Assembly: GCA_951799445.1 (NCBI GenBank)
Contig: OX637296.1
Location: 23,808,001-23,872,000 of the forward strand
DNA: 64,000 nt
Direction of reading: 5' to 3'
Source: Pseudisothecium myosuroides
Lineage: Eukaryota > Streptophyta > Bryopsida > Hypnales > Lembophyllaceae
Part shown: positions 38,147 to 50,712 of the stretch, in pieces
How the letters are laid out: each line of letters starts with the position of its first letter
How positions within the stretch are numbered: position 1 is the first letter of the stretch
Program-made: the position numbers and the translations under genes
Notes under the pieces: generated by a model
Told to the model about the DNA's origin: nothing
The model's input: the letters and a program-made list of their open reading frames with translations, nothing else
The model's database searches: none

Positions 38147-39189
38147 GATATTGTAACCAGTGTTCGGGATATTTTTTCAGCTTTGCCAACTAATTTCCTT
38201 GAATTCTCGTAATTATCCGTTTTTTCAAGTAATGAAGTTGGATATTTTTCTATTTTTTACTCTAAATAGAAATTTCATAAATTTTTAAAACCCGTTATTG
38301 GTGGATGTTTTCAACTTCCAACTGGATTTTTTTCCAATTCCATTGGCTAACTTTGAACTAGAGCACTTATTATCCCAACCGATGCTAGTTCTTCCTAAGC
38401 TCACATTATAATTATTTTATAATATTTAGCACAATTGAAGATACTCTGTATTATTATTTTGTTGTTCAAATCAAAAACATTCTTCAATCTAGAGTAGGTG
38501 CATGCACTAATCAGTGCACATTCTTGATACAAAGAACATAACATAAGCTTATTTATTGTGAGAGCTTTACTACCCAAGGCGTGTTAGAAATGACGTGCTA
38601 GAGGGATTTGGGAGGGCCCATCATGGATCACGAGTGGAGGCCACCTACAAAATCCTCATTGTCCCACAATGTGAAGCTAATCTATGCTCCAATTTTTTCT
38701 TTGTTCTTCATCTTTCAACAGCCATATGATGGCGGTTGTTTCTCCTTTTTAGGGTGATTGCAAGAAACACTTGGCAGTTTGGTTGCGTTTTGAATTTTGG
38801 ACACTGAAACTTTTGAATTATAAACCCAATGCCCTAAATAAAAAAATCCATTTGCAGATGTCTTGATTGTAATTGTAACCCTTATTCTTAAAAAAAATTT
38901 AAAAATCATTTAATATTTAAAAATCAATTTTGTTAATTTGTCAAACTTTGACGTTTATGATTTTTTATACTATTGAGCGGTTTAAATTAATGATTTTGAG
39001 CTAAAATTTCTGTAGTACATTCCTATAGTAGGCAGACATGTTCCTACCACAAGGCATCTAAAAATACATGATTTTATGTCCATTTCGTGCAAATAGGCCT
39101 CCCTTGTGTGCGCTATTCTAAACATTGGAGATGGTTTTCACCTAATTTTTTTGGTCAAATCTCATCATCAAGAAGTCCTTCCAAATCTT

Positions 39190-39700
39190 GAATTTTTAGT
39201 TTTGTTGAAAATAATTTATTTATTTATTTTACAAATTAAAATGTCAATGTATTTTCTTTGCTAGAATTCTATGTCCGAGAATATGTCCTAGAAAATACAT
39301 ACTTTTGACAAAAATAATTGTACCATCATGCTTTAAGATACAAAATTAATTACAATATGAGGGTCAAATAGCAAAACCTTATTACAAAAAGCAGATATCT
39401 ATTTTCTAAAATTAAAACATTATTATTCTTGCCAACATTAAAAGCTATATAGAAAGAATTCTGAAACTTTTTTGGAGATGCTTGTTGAAGGAAAGATGTG
39501 CATATAGATGTTTCCTATATATCTTAGCATTTGAATTTAAAAAAATTCATCACCAATATTTTTCAATGAATTATTATGTAAAACCATAAAAATTTAATGA
39601 AACAATTCACCAAAAATAGAGTTTTTGTTTTTTTGAAATTGAAATTTGATATGCATATTTGTTAAATTTTAAAAAGGGTAGTTTGACTTTGAAAGGCTAT
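39190..39700. repeat. Partial copy of a foldback repeat (family K)
   Basis: The stretch with 'ttgtaccatcatg', 'gtgcatatagatgtt' and 'ttattatgtaaaaccat' matches 49600-49930 in the same order. Only one arm is evident here. Boundaries are approximate. Confidence 0.5.
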
Positions 39701-40158
39701 GCAAACACGTTTTGTTCAAAGAGTTTACGGTAAGGTAAATAAGCCTATTACTGTCTTGATTTGCAATCTCAATATCTTGGGGCCAACTCCAAGAGGAGCA
39801 CATATTTTTCAAAGGTGTGTATTTGTTTCACAAATCAAACCCAAATGGAATTATAATTTTTCAATTAAAATTGTAATTTCTATGAATTTTTGAAGTGAAT
39901 TGCCTTGAAATTACAAAAGAGCCCATAGAGTGGAGTCATAAATGCCCCACAAACAACTTGTAACTACCTTTCTATGTATCTAATGGCACTTAAGTACTCA
40001 CCACTGAAGGATTGACACGTTACCCCTTGTTGGCATCAATGCACTAATTTTGTCAGAAAATGAACGAATTTCAATGTTTCTCCAGATGGAATTGGGGTCA
40101 AATGTAGGATGATGGAATTGGGCAGTGATGGAAATTGGGTTGGTCTACCTTAGTGGTA

Positions 40159-40451
40159 AGGTAACTATACCAAAATTCGACCCCTTTCTAAAACCGACCC
40201 CTATAGATTCTTGCTTAAAATATACTCCCACTATTCATGAGAGTTTAGGGTCGGTTTTAGAAACACCTATTTCTAGTACTTTGAATATTCATAGTTTATT
40301 CATATGGTGTCCAAAAAATGCATTCTCAGAGTGTCTAGAATCCCCTTTGGCCTACCAACAAGACCCCACAAAAAGTTTTCCAATATAATAATGAGAACGA
40401 TGCTGAAATCAGCTGAATTGCTTAAATGGTCGATTTTAGGTGTAGTTACCT
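40159..40451 (-). mobile_element. AGGTAACTA/TA MITE, copy H3
   Basis: 293 bp, from AGGTAACTATACCAAAATTC to TTAGGTGTAGTTACCT, with TA on both sides. It is an inverted relative of 56136-56403, sharing GTGTAGTTACCT and the ACC(G/A)ACC subterminal motif. Confidence 0.75.
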
Positions 40452-40899
40452 TAGTGGTGGTGGAGGCATGAAAATCACGAAAACTTACTCAACCCATCTG
40501 TACAGTACTATGCAGTAGTGAGCTGCCACTGCTTGACTTCAGAGATGCCAAACCAAATTTGTATAATGAAGTGTGGAATCTTGACATGTGATAAGAGGTT
40601 TCATTGACTTCCTGTTTGCAGTAATCGAGAAAAAAAAGCGTCGAGTCCATGTGCTGGATTCGTGGCTGAAGAAATCTGATCTGGTTACTGACTGGAATTG
40701 CACGAAAGTATTGTCGCAAGTGCCAGCAGCTGACCTCTTTTCAACTTCCATGATCATCGTCCTCAGAATCTGTTACATACCAAAATGCCACTGCTCTCAG
40801 AAATTGAGAAAGAAAGACTCTAGTTGAACTCACTCAGTGTTGCTCTTCCCGACAAGTATACAGAAAAGTGATTTTGAGTTCCCTAAACCTACTCCTCTA

Positions 40900-41213
40900 A
40901 GGTAGGAGGTCCTGAAATCACTCACTTAAGAGCTGAAACTGAATTTTGGAGAGGTGAAACGCCTCAAAATATTTTTCAGTGGATTTTCCTTGAAAGACAA
41001 GAGGAATTGGCATCTAACCCAAGTCGTTTCATATTTTTTGGAACTTTCTAGAATTAGTTACAAATTTTTGAAGTTGGAAAAAAAGTGGTCATTTGTGGTC
41101 ATCAAAAGCGAGCACCTCCTGAAATGTTCATAGGTGGTACATTCAAGAAAGAAAAATGTACCTCTGAGTCATGTTCGCTTTTAATGCCCACTCCGTTTTA
41201 CAACCTCCTACCT
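40900..41213 (+). mobile_element. AGGTAGGAGG/TA MITE, copy F2
   Basis: 314 bp with TA on both sides, from AGGTAGGAGGTCCTGAAATC to ACAACCTCCTACCT. The interior block 'aattggcatctaacccaag' is shared with F3 and F5. Confidence 0.85.
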
Positions 41214-41517
41214 TATACTGAATTGAACCCTGCCTCTCCTAAATTTTTAGGGATGCAGGACCCTGGTGGGTGGTTTTCTTCCCTATCGAGATGAAATACA
41301 TCCAAATAGGGATATAGTTCATTTGGATACGAATATACTTCATCCGAATAGGGATATGGAGCACCCTTGGTGGGGATTATTCCCTGTAACCCCTCGGCAG
41401 CTCGAGGGTTACCTAGTCCGTATCCAACTTTGTCCCCTCACTAAAATCCATGTAACTTATGACTTAATGGACAAATCTCATGAGGTTATTAATAAGAGCA
41501 GCCCCATTGCAACACGC

Positions 41518-41603
41518 TGAAGCAACACTCTAAAAGTTCTCCACCATTGATCTTCCTGATTATTAGAAGATCAATGGTGCAGAACTTTTAAAGTGTTGCT
41601 TCA
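41518..41603. ncRNA. Near-perfect 37-bp stem hairpin, miRNA-precursor-like or tiny MITE
   Basis: The left arm 41518-41554 (tgaagcaacactctaaaag... to ...ccattgatctt) pairs with the right arm 41567-41603 with only two mismatches, across a 12-base loop. It lies 330 bp beyond the 3' end of the ceramide synthase. Size and mismatch pattern fit either a young miRNA-type foldback or a minimal inverted-repeat element. I do not recognise a known miRNA in it. Confidence 0.5.
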
Positions 41604-41935
41604 GTTTGATAGACTGTTTCTGTATGTTTCATATACTCCTAGCTCACAAGCACAAGACGAGGGGTTGCAGAGTTATGCCAAAAGAATTTGGAGTTCGCTT
41701 AAGAAAAGGCTGAAAAGTCAAAGAAAAAGTGGAAGCTTGACTCAATTTGGTTGACAAATTATCTAACAATGCTCTATACAGTAAACTACGATAAAAGAAT
41801 TTCCTTTTCAGGAAAATGCCAAAGGAGTGGTCAATACTCCCAATTTAACAAAATTGACCTTAATTGTGAACCAACTCATGAGTCATGATCTCTCTCCACT
41901 TCAAGTTTTGCCCAAGAAAAGGAAAGGAAGATCAT

Positions 41936-43576
41936 TCATTCCGCAAATTCAAGGGTCAGATCAGACCGACCTGATCGAACATCGTCGCTGACTTTGCCCG
42001 AGTTTTGGAACAGCTTCACCAGCATGCGACAGATGAGAATCCACCAGTAGATATGCAAAATGAAGAGCATGATCAGAAGCGTGTTCTGAAAGTAATACTG
42101 GTTGAACTCTTTTCTCCCACCCAGGTCCAGGTATTGCGCCACCTCAATGCTGCCATGCCCACCGAAAATCAGTCTTCACGTCAGCGACAGTAAATTCCCC
42201 AGTTGGAAGTGCTTATTAAATCTCCCCAATCATGAAGCAAAACACAAAGAAATTGAAGTATGAAGAGGAAGGCTTCAATCTTTAATGTGAACTTCTCTAG
42301 AATAATCAACATTGATTCTGGAATTGTATCTTGAACACTATCATTGACTGTTTGTAGCACGCGTATCACACATTCAAAATATGCGATATCCGTTTTGGTT
42401 GTGCCACTCAAACCCTTTTTAATATGACCTTCTATGGGGGAGGAACCTGCTCTGTGTGGCATTATTGTTCACTGTTCGTAGCACATTATTTTAGCACACA
42501 ATGAAAGTCATTTTTGGTCTCCTTCCCAAAACCTCTGAATCAGACATAGTGCATGTTCCACTAGAACCACTCCATTTATTGATTTGGATCATTGAGCAAG
42601 CATTGTGAAATTTTTGGAATTCTTTGAGCAGGAATTGATTTGAATTCCACATCACTTGCTCAATGATCAAAATCAATAAATGGAGCGGTATAGTGGTACA
42701 CGTACTATGTCTAATTCAGAGGTTTTTAGTGGGACGGAGGGAGTATTTAAGTATTGACCTTGTGCTCCAAATAATACAGAAAGGAGAGATGGATACAAAG
42801 ACAACATTGGTATTACACTCAAATCTCTTTGATATAAACCTCGCTACCCATACCCTCGAGGGATGAGTGGTCGAATTACACCCAACAGACTCTCCATTGA
42901 CACGGTGGTCTGAGGACCAACGAGGTTATTGCTGACTATTTGTATCACACTTTGCACACATTGAAAGTCATTTTCTTTGGAAGGTGTGGAGAGAGTCCTT
43001 CACTTTTGTAAATAAATTAAGCTTCCCTTACAGTACTAACCTGATGCTCCAGATAATCCAAAACGGGAAGATGATGAGCCTGAGGATGAACCACGAGAGG
43101 ACGAAAAACCCAAACAACACGCTGGCGCCCACTTCCCAGGCCGAGTACTTGCACAGCTTGGCCCCCTCCAAGAAAACGTCACTCACGTCATGGACGAGCA
43201 GGGTGCTGACCCCAGCCCTGTAGGATCTGCCGAAGCAAGCAAGCAAAGCACTCACCAAGCATTCAGTTGTTGCAATAATAATGATAAGTTAGATAAAAAA
43301 AAAAAAAAAAACTATTTTCAATTGAAAGAAGAAAAAAATAATATAATGACACATAACATAATAGAAAAGGCAGTGAGCGCCAAAAGCATGCATCCCAATT
43401 TTTAAATTTGGGGAAAAACAAACATAAGCGTTGTGAGGTGCGTAGGTACGAGGCAGCATTCCCTTCGCTGGCTCATTCACAACGTGTGATCCGAATTGGG
43501 ACATGTCAAGCCGGTAAGCTTGAGGAACACTGATTGTTTATTTTTTTAGCTTACTAATAATTGTTACTTGAAAAGC

Positions 43577-43616
<40 letters not shown>

Positions 43617-45249
43617 ATTGATGTCTAGAAGAGCTGCAAAGCACGGCCCTTCGATGCATTTCAGTGGGATCCAAATTGAACTGTATGTTATTTCTCTTTG
43701 AAAACAGACCGTGCTCGTTAAAAAACAAAGAGGGAGAAACATTCAGTCCGACTCACAAGAGTGAGTTGTTGCACCATACCCATCAATGTAGGAGAACACC
43801 ATGAGGCCGATAGTGATGATATGGTGGGTCATCATGACTCCAAAATCTTTTCTCCGAGTTTCCCAGACTAGTAAGGCAGCAATGCTGTAGACATAAAAAC
43901 CACATTGGAGCGCGTACAGCACCTTCAGCTTGAACCTGCATCCCATTCGGTGCATTGAATCCAAACCTCTTCAATTCGCTTCCTTGAACAAAAAATGCAA
44001 AAACTGACAGTGATACATTTAGAACTCAAAATAAGGTAGTCAGCTCTTAAAGCGATCTTTTTAAGAGGTGATTGCATTTGGGGGGAAGCTAAACTCCTTG
44101 AAACAATTTTCAGTAAATTTTTGTAGGAAGAAAAATGGAATTGGCATCTAAACCAAGCGGTTTCATATTTTTTGGACCTTCATGGAATTAGTTACGAATT
44201 TTTGAAGTTGAAACGCAGTGGGCACTAAAAGCAACCACTACTGGTATATTGAAGAAAGCAAAATGTACCTCTGTGTCATGTTCACTTTCAGAGCAAGTTC
44301 GTTTTCAGAGCGTCCTACCTTAATGGTTGGCAAATGATGTCCGGATTCAAAGGTGCAACATTTGTTTTGAACCATGACATTCTTGAACGTCGCTTAGGTT
44401 GGGGTGTAGTTTCTATAGTGGCACTATTTATGGAATAAAAATAAGAATTTCATCCATAATGTCTCAAGATTCAAGGCAAAGCATGAATTTCAAGAACTTC
44501 AAAAATATTCAAGACTTACCAATGTATGAAAGGCAAAGGGATCCAAATCTTGAAGGTCAAGAATGTTACAGCACATACTAACTTGCTATCATGAATGTTC
44601 ATTTCAATTCCAATAAACATGAAAGCAGCTACTTTTGATCACTTTGAGATTAATGAGTGAGGTTGGAGGCAAGGTTGATTATTAGTACTTGATGGTATGA
44701 TTGGGCCATCCAATCCAAAAATGCGCGGTTTTGCCAAACCAAGGCTCATCAAAGGCACACGCAAAAAGTATGGTCAAAGAACAGAGGTAGTAGGTCAGCT
44801 TCCATGCAGATTCTGTAAACTTGGACACTTTCTTCTCACCCGCCTCTTGTATTCGTCTCTTCAGAAATTTTTGCCCGTTGGGAAATATGGCTCGCCACGC
44901 TGATCTCTGCAACCAAAATTGCCTCTTGTTTTAGTGATTAGAAGAATAATGTTGTAAATTTTCCATCCACATGAATGAAGAGCCTGTTGGGGTGGTTATA
45001 TTAACTATACATAATGGACACAACAAAAGTATTATTCTGTGTGGAAAGTTGCACGATATAGTATGGTCGTATTTGAGCCTGCACTAGTAGCAAAATCCAA
45101 CGTATGAAATGTACCTCAAAGATGCAGCAATCCAGGACGAGGCGTGCAACAGGGAACGCGGAGGCAAAGAATAATGCCATCAGGTAGTCTCGCACATGCG
45201 GTAGGGTTTCCTGCTCCCAAGTCGACGCTCTCTGGGACTCCATTATCAT
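41936..45249 (-). CDS. LOH (LAG1): Ceramide synthase, LAG1/LOH family (TLC domain)
   Basis: Five coding exons (45115-45249, 44689-44906, 43780-43935, 43041-43226, 41936-42149) with GT-AG junctions in phase give 302 aa, close to the usual 295-310 of plant LAG1 proteins. Family landmarks in order: STWEQETLPHVRDYLMALFF near the N-terminus; ESAWKLTYYLCS and DEPWFGKTAHFWIG; then VWETRRKDFGVMMTHHIITI with the His pair at 155-156. Next is HDVSDVFLEGAKLCKYS at 182 onward (the Lag motif with the key Asp residues), and finally LHIYWWILICRMLVKLF. The enzyme acylates sphinganine with acyl-CoA in the ER membrane to make dihydroceramide. There is no Hox domain, as in plants. The C-terminal tail keeps SDDVRSGRSD but lacks a long acidic run. 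The start could be 45249 or two codons later. Introns 2-4 carry a MITE, a GT repeat and a Stowaway-like foldback. Confidence 0.93.
42520..42743. mobile_element. Stowaway-like foldback MITE in ceramide synthase intron 4
   Basis: 224 bp. The right end GGGACGGAGGGAG is followed by TA. The left end is the degenerate CTCCTTCCC. Long arms pair: 'acctctgaatcagacatagt' at the left with its inverse near 42695-42725, and 'tccatttattgatttggatc' with 'gatcaaaatcaataaatgga'. This is a mariner/Stowaway-type foldback lying wholly inside the intron. Confidence 0.75.
43579..43613. repeat. (GT)n microsatellite in ceramide synthase intron 3
   Basis: About 17 uninterrupted TG dinucleotides, inside the intron between coding exons 3 and 4. 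Confidence 0.95.
44034..44320 (+). mobile_element. AGGTAG/TA MITE, copy F3, in ceramide synthase intron 2
   Basis: 287 bp with TA on each side, from AGGTAGTCAGCTCTTAAAGC to GCGTCCTACCT. It shares 'aatggaattggcatcta' and 'gtacctctg' blocks with F2. It lies fully within the intron at 43936-44688. Confidence 0.8.
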
Positions 45250-46569
45250 GGAACTCTTTCTTTCCCCCTTCCCAAAAATTTTAACAAAATATATTCTCTT
45301 TCCTCCGACTGTGACCTTATTACTGGGGCTCTCCAAAATTTAGGGCTAGGTCACAATGCTTGGTCGCATGTAGCTGCAAAATCAATTTGAATTCAGTGCT
45401 CCTTTGCGATTATTGTGAAGGAGAAAAAAAACCTGAAACACCTCATCAAAATTCCATTGCGTGCCGAATAAACAACTGACCACCTTGGATCTTGCCAGCT
45501 ATGGAACCCAAATGAAAGATCACATAAACCCTAAACTCCAACTTCTTGGCAAGCAAGCAATTTTCTTCATGGCAGTTGATGGATTTGACGAGCACCATTT
45601 AAAAAGACCTACCAACGTGAAGGTTCCTCATGGCAACATAGCTTGGATATCTGCCCATGTGTTTCTAACAAAAGACGAGTATCCCTAAATTCTTGACAGT
45701 GCCTACAAATTGTTGAAGAGTATTGATTAAGAAGATGCAGAGCAACTAAACATATGCTGTAATGGTCATCTACCAACTGGACCGCTGTAAGTTTTCCATA
45801 CCCATATCCAAATAACGCATTCCTTCCAGCGTTAGAATGCTCTTTCATTTTTCTAGCAAGCACCTACTAATTTTATGAACAGCCTAACAGCTAAAAGTGG
45901 CGATTTTGAGAGAATATAGGCAAGTCATACCTTGACAACACCTTGGGTTCGTGTATGCAAAGATACTCCGTTTTCCAGTCGATATCAACCTCCCTGTGAT
46001 CAATGTCATTTGATTTGCAGCTGCCGTGTACTTTAATCAAACAGCAACAAACAAGCAGCTAGATACACAACCAGTGGCTTTAATTATCCTTGTAGCATTG
46101 TAACAGGGTAAGGTCCACTCAAACTTCACCAAAGATGAAGCTTCTGTCAACGCAACGCAAAGCCTCCTCTCCTTCGGCCCAGAGCCAACAAAGATGAATG
46201 CAAAAAAACTCTGCAAGATAGGGATACACAATCGGAGAGCTCTCTCTTGCCTTGGACAGATTGGGAGGGAATTCTTGGTGGGAAGATCTCAAGGAACAAT
46301 CGGAAGGCAAATTTCACAGTTGTTGTAACAGAAAACAAGAAGAAGGCGATTGATTGCAGGTGATCATCGTTACAAGAAATATGCCGTTACTTGAGAACGG
46401 CAGACCCTGTGTTCCTGTCGTTAGGACAGGGCAAACTCGAGCATGAACTCGTGGACCTCTTTAATACCACCTTCTGTAATAGCACATTCTCAATTGTAGG
46501 GAATGGAACTCAGTTCAAAACTCACTTTGAATAGGGGTTGTCATAGCTTCTCTGAGAATGAAACTTCTA
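45250..46569. other. Upstream region of the ceramide synthase gene
   Basis: Should contain its 5' UTR and promoter. It has moderate GC and no convincing gene. Open frames near 45461 and 46119-46338 show no recognisable domain. Confidence 0.4.
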
Positions 46570-46761
46570 AGGTAGGTACACCCAAGTGTGCCATTGACCT
46601 TAAACTGCCATCTTTACTCTGTGTACATCTTCAAAATCAATTTTGTATCTACGTGGAAGAAACCAATTTAGAACCAAACAAGAACATATGAAACTCTGAA
46701 CAACCTAATAATAGAAACTAGGCTTAGTAGCAAAAAGTGGCGGTTTTGGGTGTACCCACTT
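46570..46761 (-). mobile_element. AGGTAGGTACACCC/TA MITE, copy E3
   Basis: 192 bp with TA on both sides, from AGGTAGGTACACCCAAGTG to GGGTGTACCCACTT. It is the reverse orientation of E1 and E2, and internally deleted relative to them. Confidence 0.85.
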
Positions 46762-48316
46762 TATGAAGAATGAGAAGGTATGGAGTGAAAAAGAAGAGTT
46801 AATAGGAGCCCTTCTCCATGAAGGTGTGACCCCCCTTTCGTGCTGAAGAAGAGATGAAAATTTTGCACGCAAAAACTTCTTCATGCCTATTCTTCACCTC
46901 TAGAGGAGAAGAAAAGAACCTTCTCAATCTTCAAAGAATGGGCCCTTTGTAATTCAAGGAGAGAGTGCCACATCCTCATTCTCTACAAATTGAGAATAGA
47001 GAGAAGGTGTGACAGCGTCTAATGTAAGCTCCCTACTCAATTAACTTGTAAAGGACGGAGCCTATGACCATGTAGTCAAACTTGAAAGTCCTTCACTCTG
47101 TATCTTCCATTTCTTCACTATTTATGAGTGAATTTTTTGTGTTTTATTTTTTAGAGATGAAATCACATATTTGATATACGTTATAAAACTTTCAGAATTT
47201 TTTGTGAAAATTTCAAATTATCATGAATTTTTGAAGGAAAAATGAAGAAAATTCATATCACATGCAAATCATGCTCAAAATATGAATTTTTTAGAATAGA
47301 AGTACAGTATAGTGTAGAACATTGTAGTGTAAGGAAAATTTCCGTGTCACTCCATATTTAAAGACGTGGTTATAGATCCTCAACTTCTAACTTCAATGAA
47401 ATGTTTATTTTTAGGAATTTCTCAAAAATTTCAATTGGTGTAGAAACTATACTTTAGAAGCTTTTAATTTTTTTTATTTGCTCAGAAGCAAACAAAATCA
47501 TTCGAAAGTGTGAGAATAAGTTGTGAGCTTTTAAAAAGACGACTACAAATCAGCACCTAATACCAACACTACATCCTTATAATCACATCTTTCACTTCCA
47601 AAGATTTTCTAAGATATTAGAGGTGGATACAAAGATGGTTATGAGTGTTGCTACCTGAAGCATGCTTTTGCAGGCATGGCTAAAGCAAATTTAGGTGTAA
47701 GGAAGTCTCCTTCCTACACACAATTGTACCATTTATCAAATCAAATCAAACATAAAACTAAGAATGAAATATTCCTCCAACCAATGTCAAGGGCTATCAA
47801 AAAACATCCAACTCTTTGGACCTTCATTCACACAAGTACCAAAAGCTTGCCTAATTTTTTGATGAATACAACTTTATACATATCCAAATGCAAGTGCATC
47901 CACCAAACCTATTGGTATTGTAAACCAACATGCTTTAGAAAAAATTAGATTCAGGCCTTTGATACCATGTTGTGGATGGGGGTCAAGAGGGAAATAGGTG
48001 CCTCTACCTCATATAAAAAGAAATCACATATGAATGTCATAACAAAGAGTATGATAAGAGTGAAAAGATCTTTTGTCCCAACTTCTAGACTTCATCTCAA
48101 GTAAGTGCTCGTCAATACAACATTTCAATCGTTAAAATGTAGAGATGTACATAGGGATTTAATTTAGAAGAGGGTCCATAATGGATATACCTACCTTACA
48201 CCAGTGGACAATGGCAAGCTATGGGGGAATAGTTTTTAGGACAATCTATTTGTGCATTGTGTGCACTCTAACATACATTGAAAAAAAATTCAATTTTCTA
48301 ACCATTTCAAAAATAT
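46762..48316. other. Intergenic region, nothing firmly recognised
   Basis: A motif 'gaaggtgtgac' occurs at about 46824 and 47001, as in the outer element near 26240 and 28971, so fragments of that family may be here. No gene is supported. Confidence 0.35.
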
Positions 48317-48522
48317 TTAACCCTTAAACGATGGATTGGTGACCGTAGAAATCATTGGCTTAAAAAATGGAAAAGTGCTCATTAGAAGTCAAACTACTAT
48401 AGAAGACCTTCCCTTTTCACAACAAAATTCCAAGGATGAATGGTTACACTTCTATCCTACAGAGGAGGATTCTCTATCATTCATTGGACACAAAATGTCC
48501 GCAACAACGTTTATCGGGATAA
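48317..48522 (+). mobile_element. ~0.2 kb TTAA MITE, copy B3
   Basis: Starts TTAACCCTTAAACGATGG. The interior is colinear with B1, for example 'tcattggcttaaaaaatgg'. The right end is degenerate, reading TTTATCGGGATAA where a copy of TTTAAGGGTTAA is expected. Confidence 0.75.
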
Positions 48523-48653
48523 TTATTAGAACATCATAAAGCATCTTTTTATAATTAGAAAATTGAAAGACCATCGTTATACTTCCAAAACTTCCCAATT
48601 TTTTAAGATTTCAAGTTAGAATAGAAACTAGACAACATTAAATTCATTTCATT

Positions 48654-48926
48654 CATTAGAAGGGATTTGGGACCAAGAAAGGGCCGTTTTAGGCCCATTC
48701 CCCAATCTGTCCCCATGCTGTGAATAGTAGTATGGGCTGTCCGAAAAATAAATATATTTATTTATTTATTTATTTATTTAAATCTGATGTGGCCGAGTCC
48801 CGGCCATGTCACCTTGCTGCGGTGGCACAGTTTCAACAGTCAGGAACTATTCAAAACTTGTGGAGAACTCATGGGAACTCGCGGCCCTTTAAAGGGCCCA
48901 AATTCTCTCTGATGAGTTGGACATAA
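48654..48926. mobile_element. GC-rich element C2
   Basis: Shares GGGCCGTTT(T/C)AGGCCC, the GGCC(G/A)... stem and a terminal ATTAGAAGGGATTTGGG with the nested element at 32377. Contains a (TTTA)n run near 48754-48779. Boundaries are approximate. Confidence 0.55.
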
Positions 48927-49289
48927 ATTTAAAAAAATCATTTTTATGGTTCAATTTCACATCAAGAGCAAGGGAGCTTGAAGTTTTTAGAATACACTAC
49001 AAGGTGGTCCATAGATTGAACATCTTATGTAGAAAAGTCAAAATATACTACAATGAGGAAATCAATATTTATCCATTCACTAAAAACTCCATTCAAGTAA
49101 TTCCACCAGAAAAGGGTTCAATGAAAAAATGTTCTCCCCATCCAATACAATAGACCTCCCTGAGATCATCCAAAGGCCACAAAACGGTTGTATAGTCAAG
49201 TCCAGTTCATTTACAAATTGCCAATGTGAGCCATTCCAATTTTTATTGCATAGTATAGAAAAAAAATGGAATTTTTGTCTTGCATAATT

Positions 49290-49960
49290 AAAACACAATG
49301 CTTATGCAATCCCAATGAAGCATACAAAATTTCAATTTCAATAAAGAAAAATTCCATTTTTGGTGAATTTTTGAAGTCAAATTTCATGGTTTTACATAAT
49401 ATTTTATTGAAAACAATTGGTGATGAATTTTTTTAATTTGATTGCATAGATATGTAGGGAACACCCATATACACATATTTCATATTAAAAAACACCACAT
49501 TAAGTAACAAAAATATAAGTTCCTAACAAGGGCTCAATATCAGGCATTATATGGCCAAATTTTGTAAAATAGATATCTCTATATTTTAACTAGATTTTGT
49601 CAAAGTAATTGTACCATCATGTTCAAATGTACAAAATTAGTTACCACATGAGGGGAAAATAGAAAACTCTAATTATAATAAAGAGATATTTATTTTTACA
49701 ACATTTGGACATTTTTCACCTCAACATTGAAATCTATATAGAAGGAATTGTAAAACTTTTTGGAGATGCTTGTGAAGAAAAAATGTGCATATAGATGTTC
49801 ACTACATATGACCCACAATCAAACTTAAAAAATTCATTACCAATTGTATTCAAATAAAATATTATGTAAAACCATGACAATTGACTTAAAAAATTCACCA
49901 AAAATGAAATTTTTCTTTTTTTGTATGCTTTGTTGGGACTGCATAAGGATGCGATGATAA
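49290..49960. repeat. Long foldback repeat (family K)
   Basis: The left arm (about 49290-49510) and right arm (about 49735-49958) are inverted copies. 'ttttggtgaatttttgaagtc' and 'catggttttacataatatttta' at the left reappear reversed at 49840-49910. The ~220-bp centre matches 39290-39440. No coding capacity. Confidence 0.7.
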
Positions 49961-50712
49961 TTATGCATACCAAAATATAACAATTATACTACACATTGTA
50001 CCAAAAAAAATTGAATGCCTCAAATCAGCAATTTGTAAATGAACTGTACAAAAAAAATTTCAATGCCTCAAATCGGCAGTTTGTAAATGGACCTGACTGT
50101 ACAGAACTTGACAGATTCTGGAAAAATTACAAAATACAGGGAGCATGCAATCAGTCATTATTCAGGTACTAACCAAAACAATCAAATGTGCAGTCTTCTA
50201 AGTGAACTAAAAGAAAACTAAATCCCTGCACGAAGTTCAAATTCAACGAGGTCTCGAAAGAAAAAGAGCGCTTGCAAGTATACAATGATGCAACACAGGA
50301 CAATAGTGAAATTCTGTTTACAATGAGCAGAGCTTCAGGAGAAAAACATCGAGTACGACACATGAATATAACTTCAGAAGTTTCTGACTTTACACTCGGG
50401 GTGACATGTGTCTGCATATGTGAAATAGAGTCAGAGTTCCCTACTATGGCCAACAAGCCCCGAGAAAAACTGCAATATCCTGGGGTGCTAAGTGAGATTC
50501 CCAGGAATCTTCAGAGCTTCGTTAGCGGCAATGGTTCCCCCCCTTTGAGAATCCATTCTCAGATTTCCTTGTTGTCACAGGGAATCTACTAGGGACGTCA
50601 GATGGTTGCAAGTTCTGCTGGACCTCCGCTGAGTTACCTACCAGCTTATGGTTCACATCCTCCTCAAAAATGTTCACCACTGCAGTCCAAGAATGTACAT
50701 GTCCTCTACACT

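Noticed and set aside
47676..47948. 90-codon plus-strand frame
   Set aside because: Not similar to any family I know, AT-rich, and lacks supporting signals.
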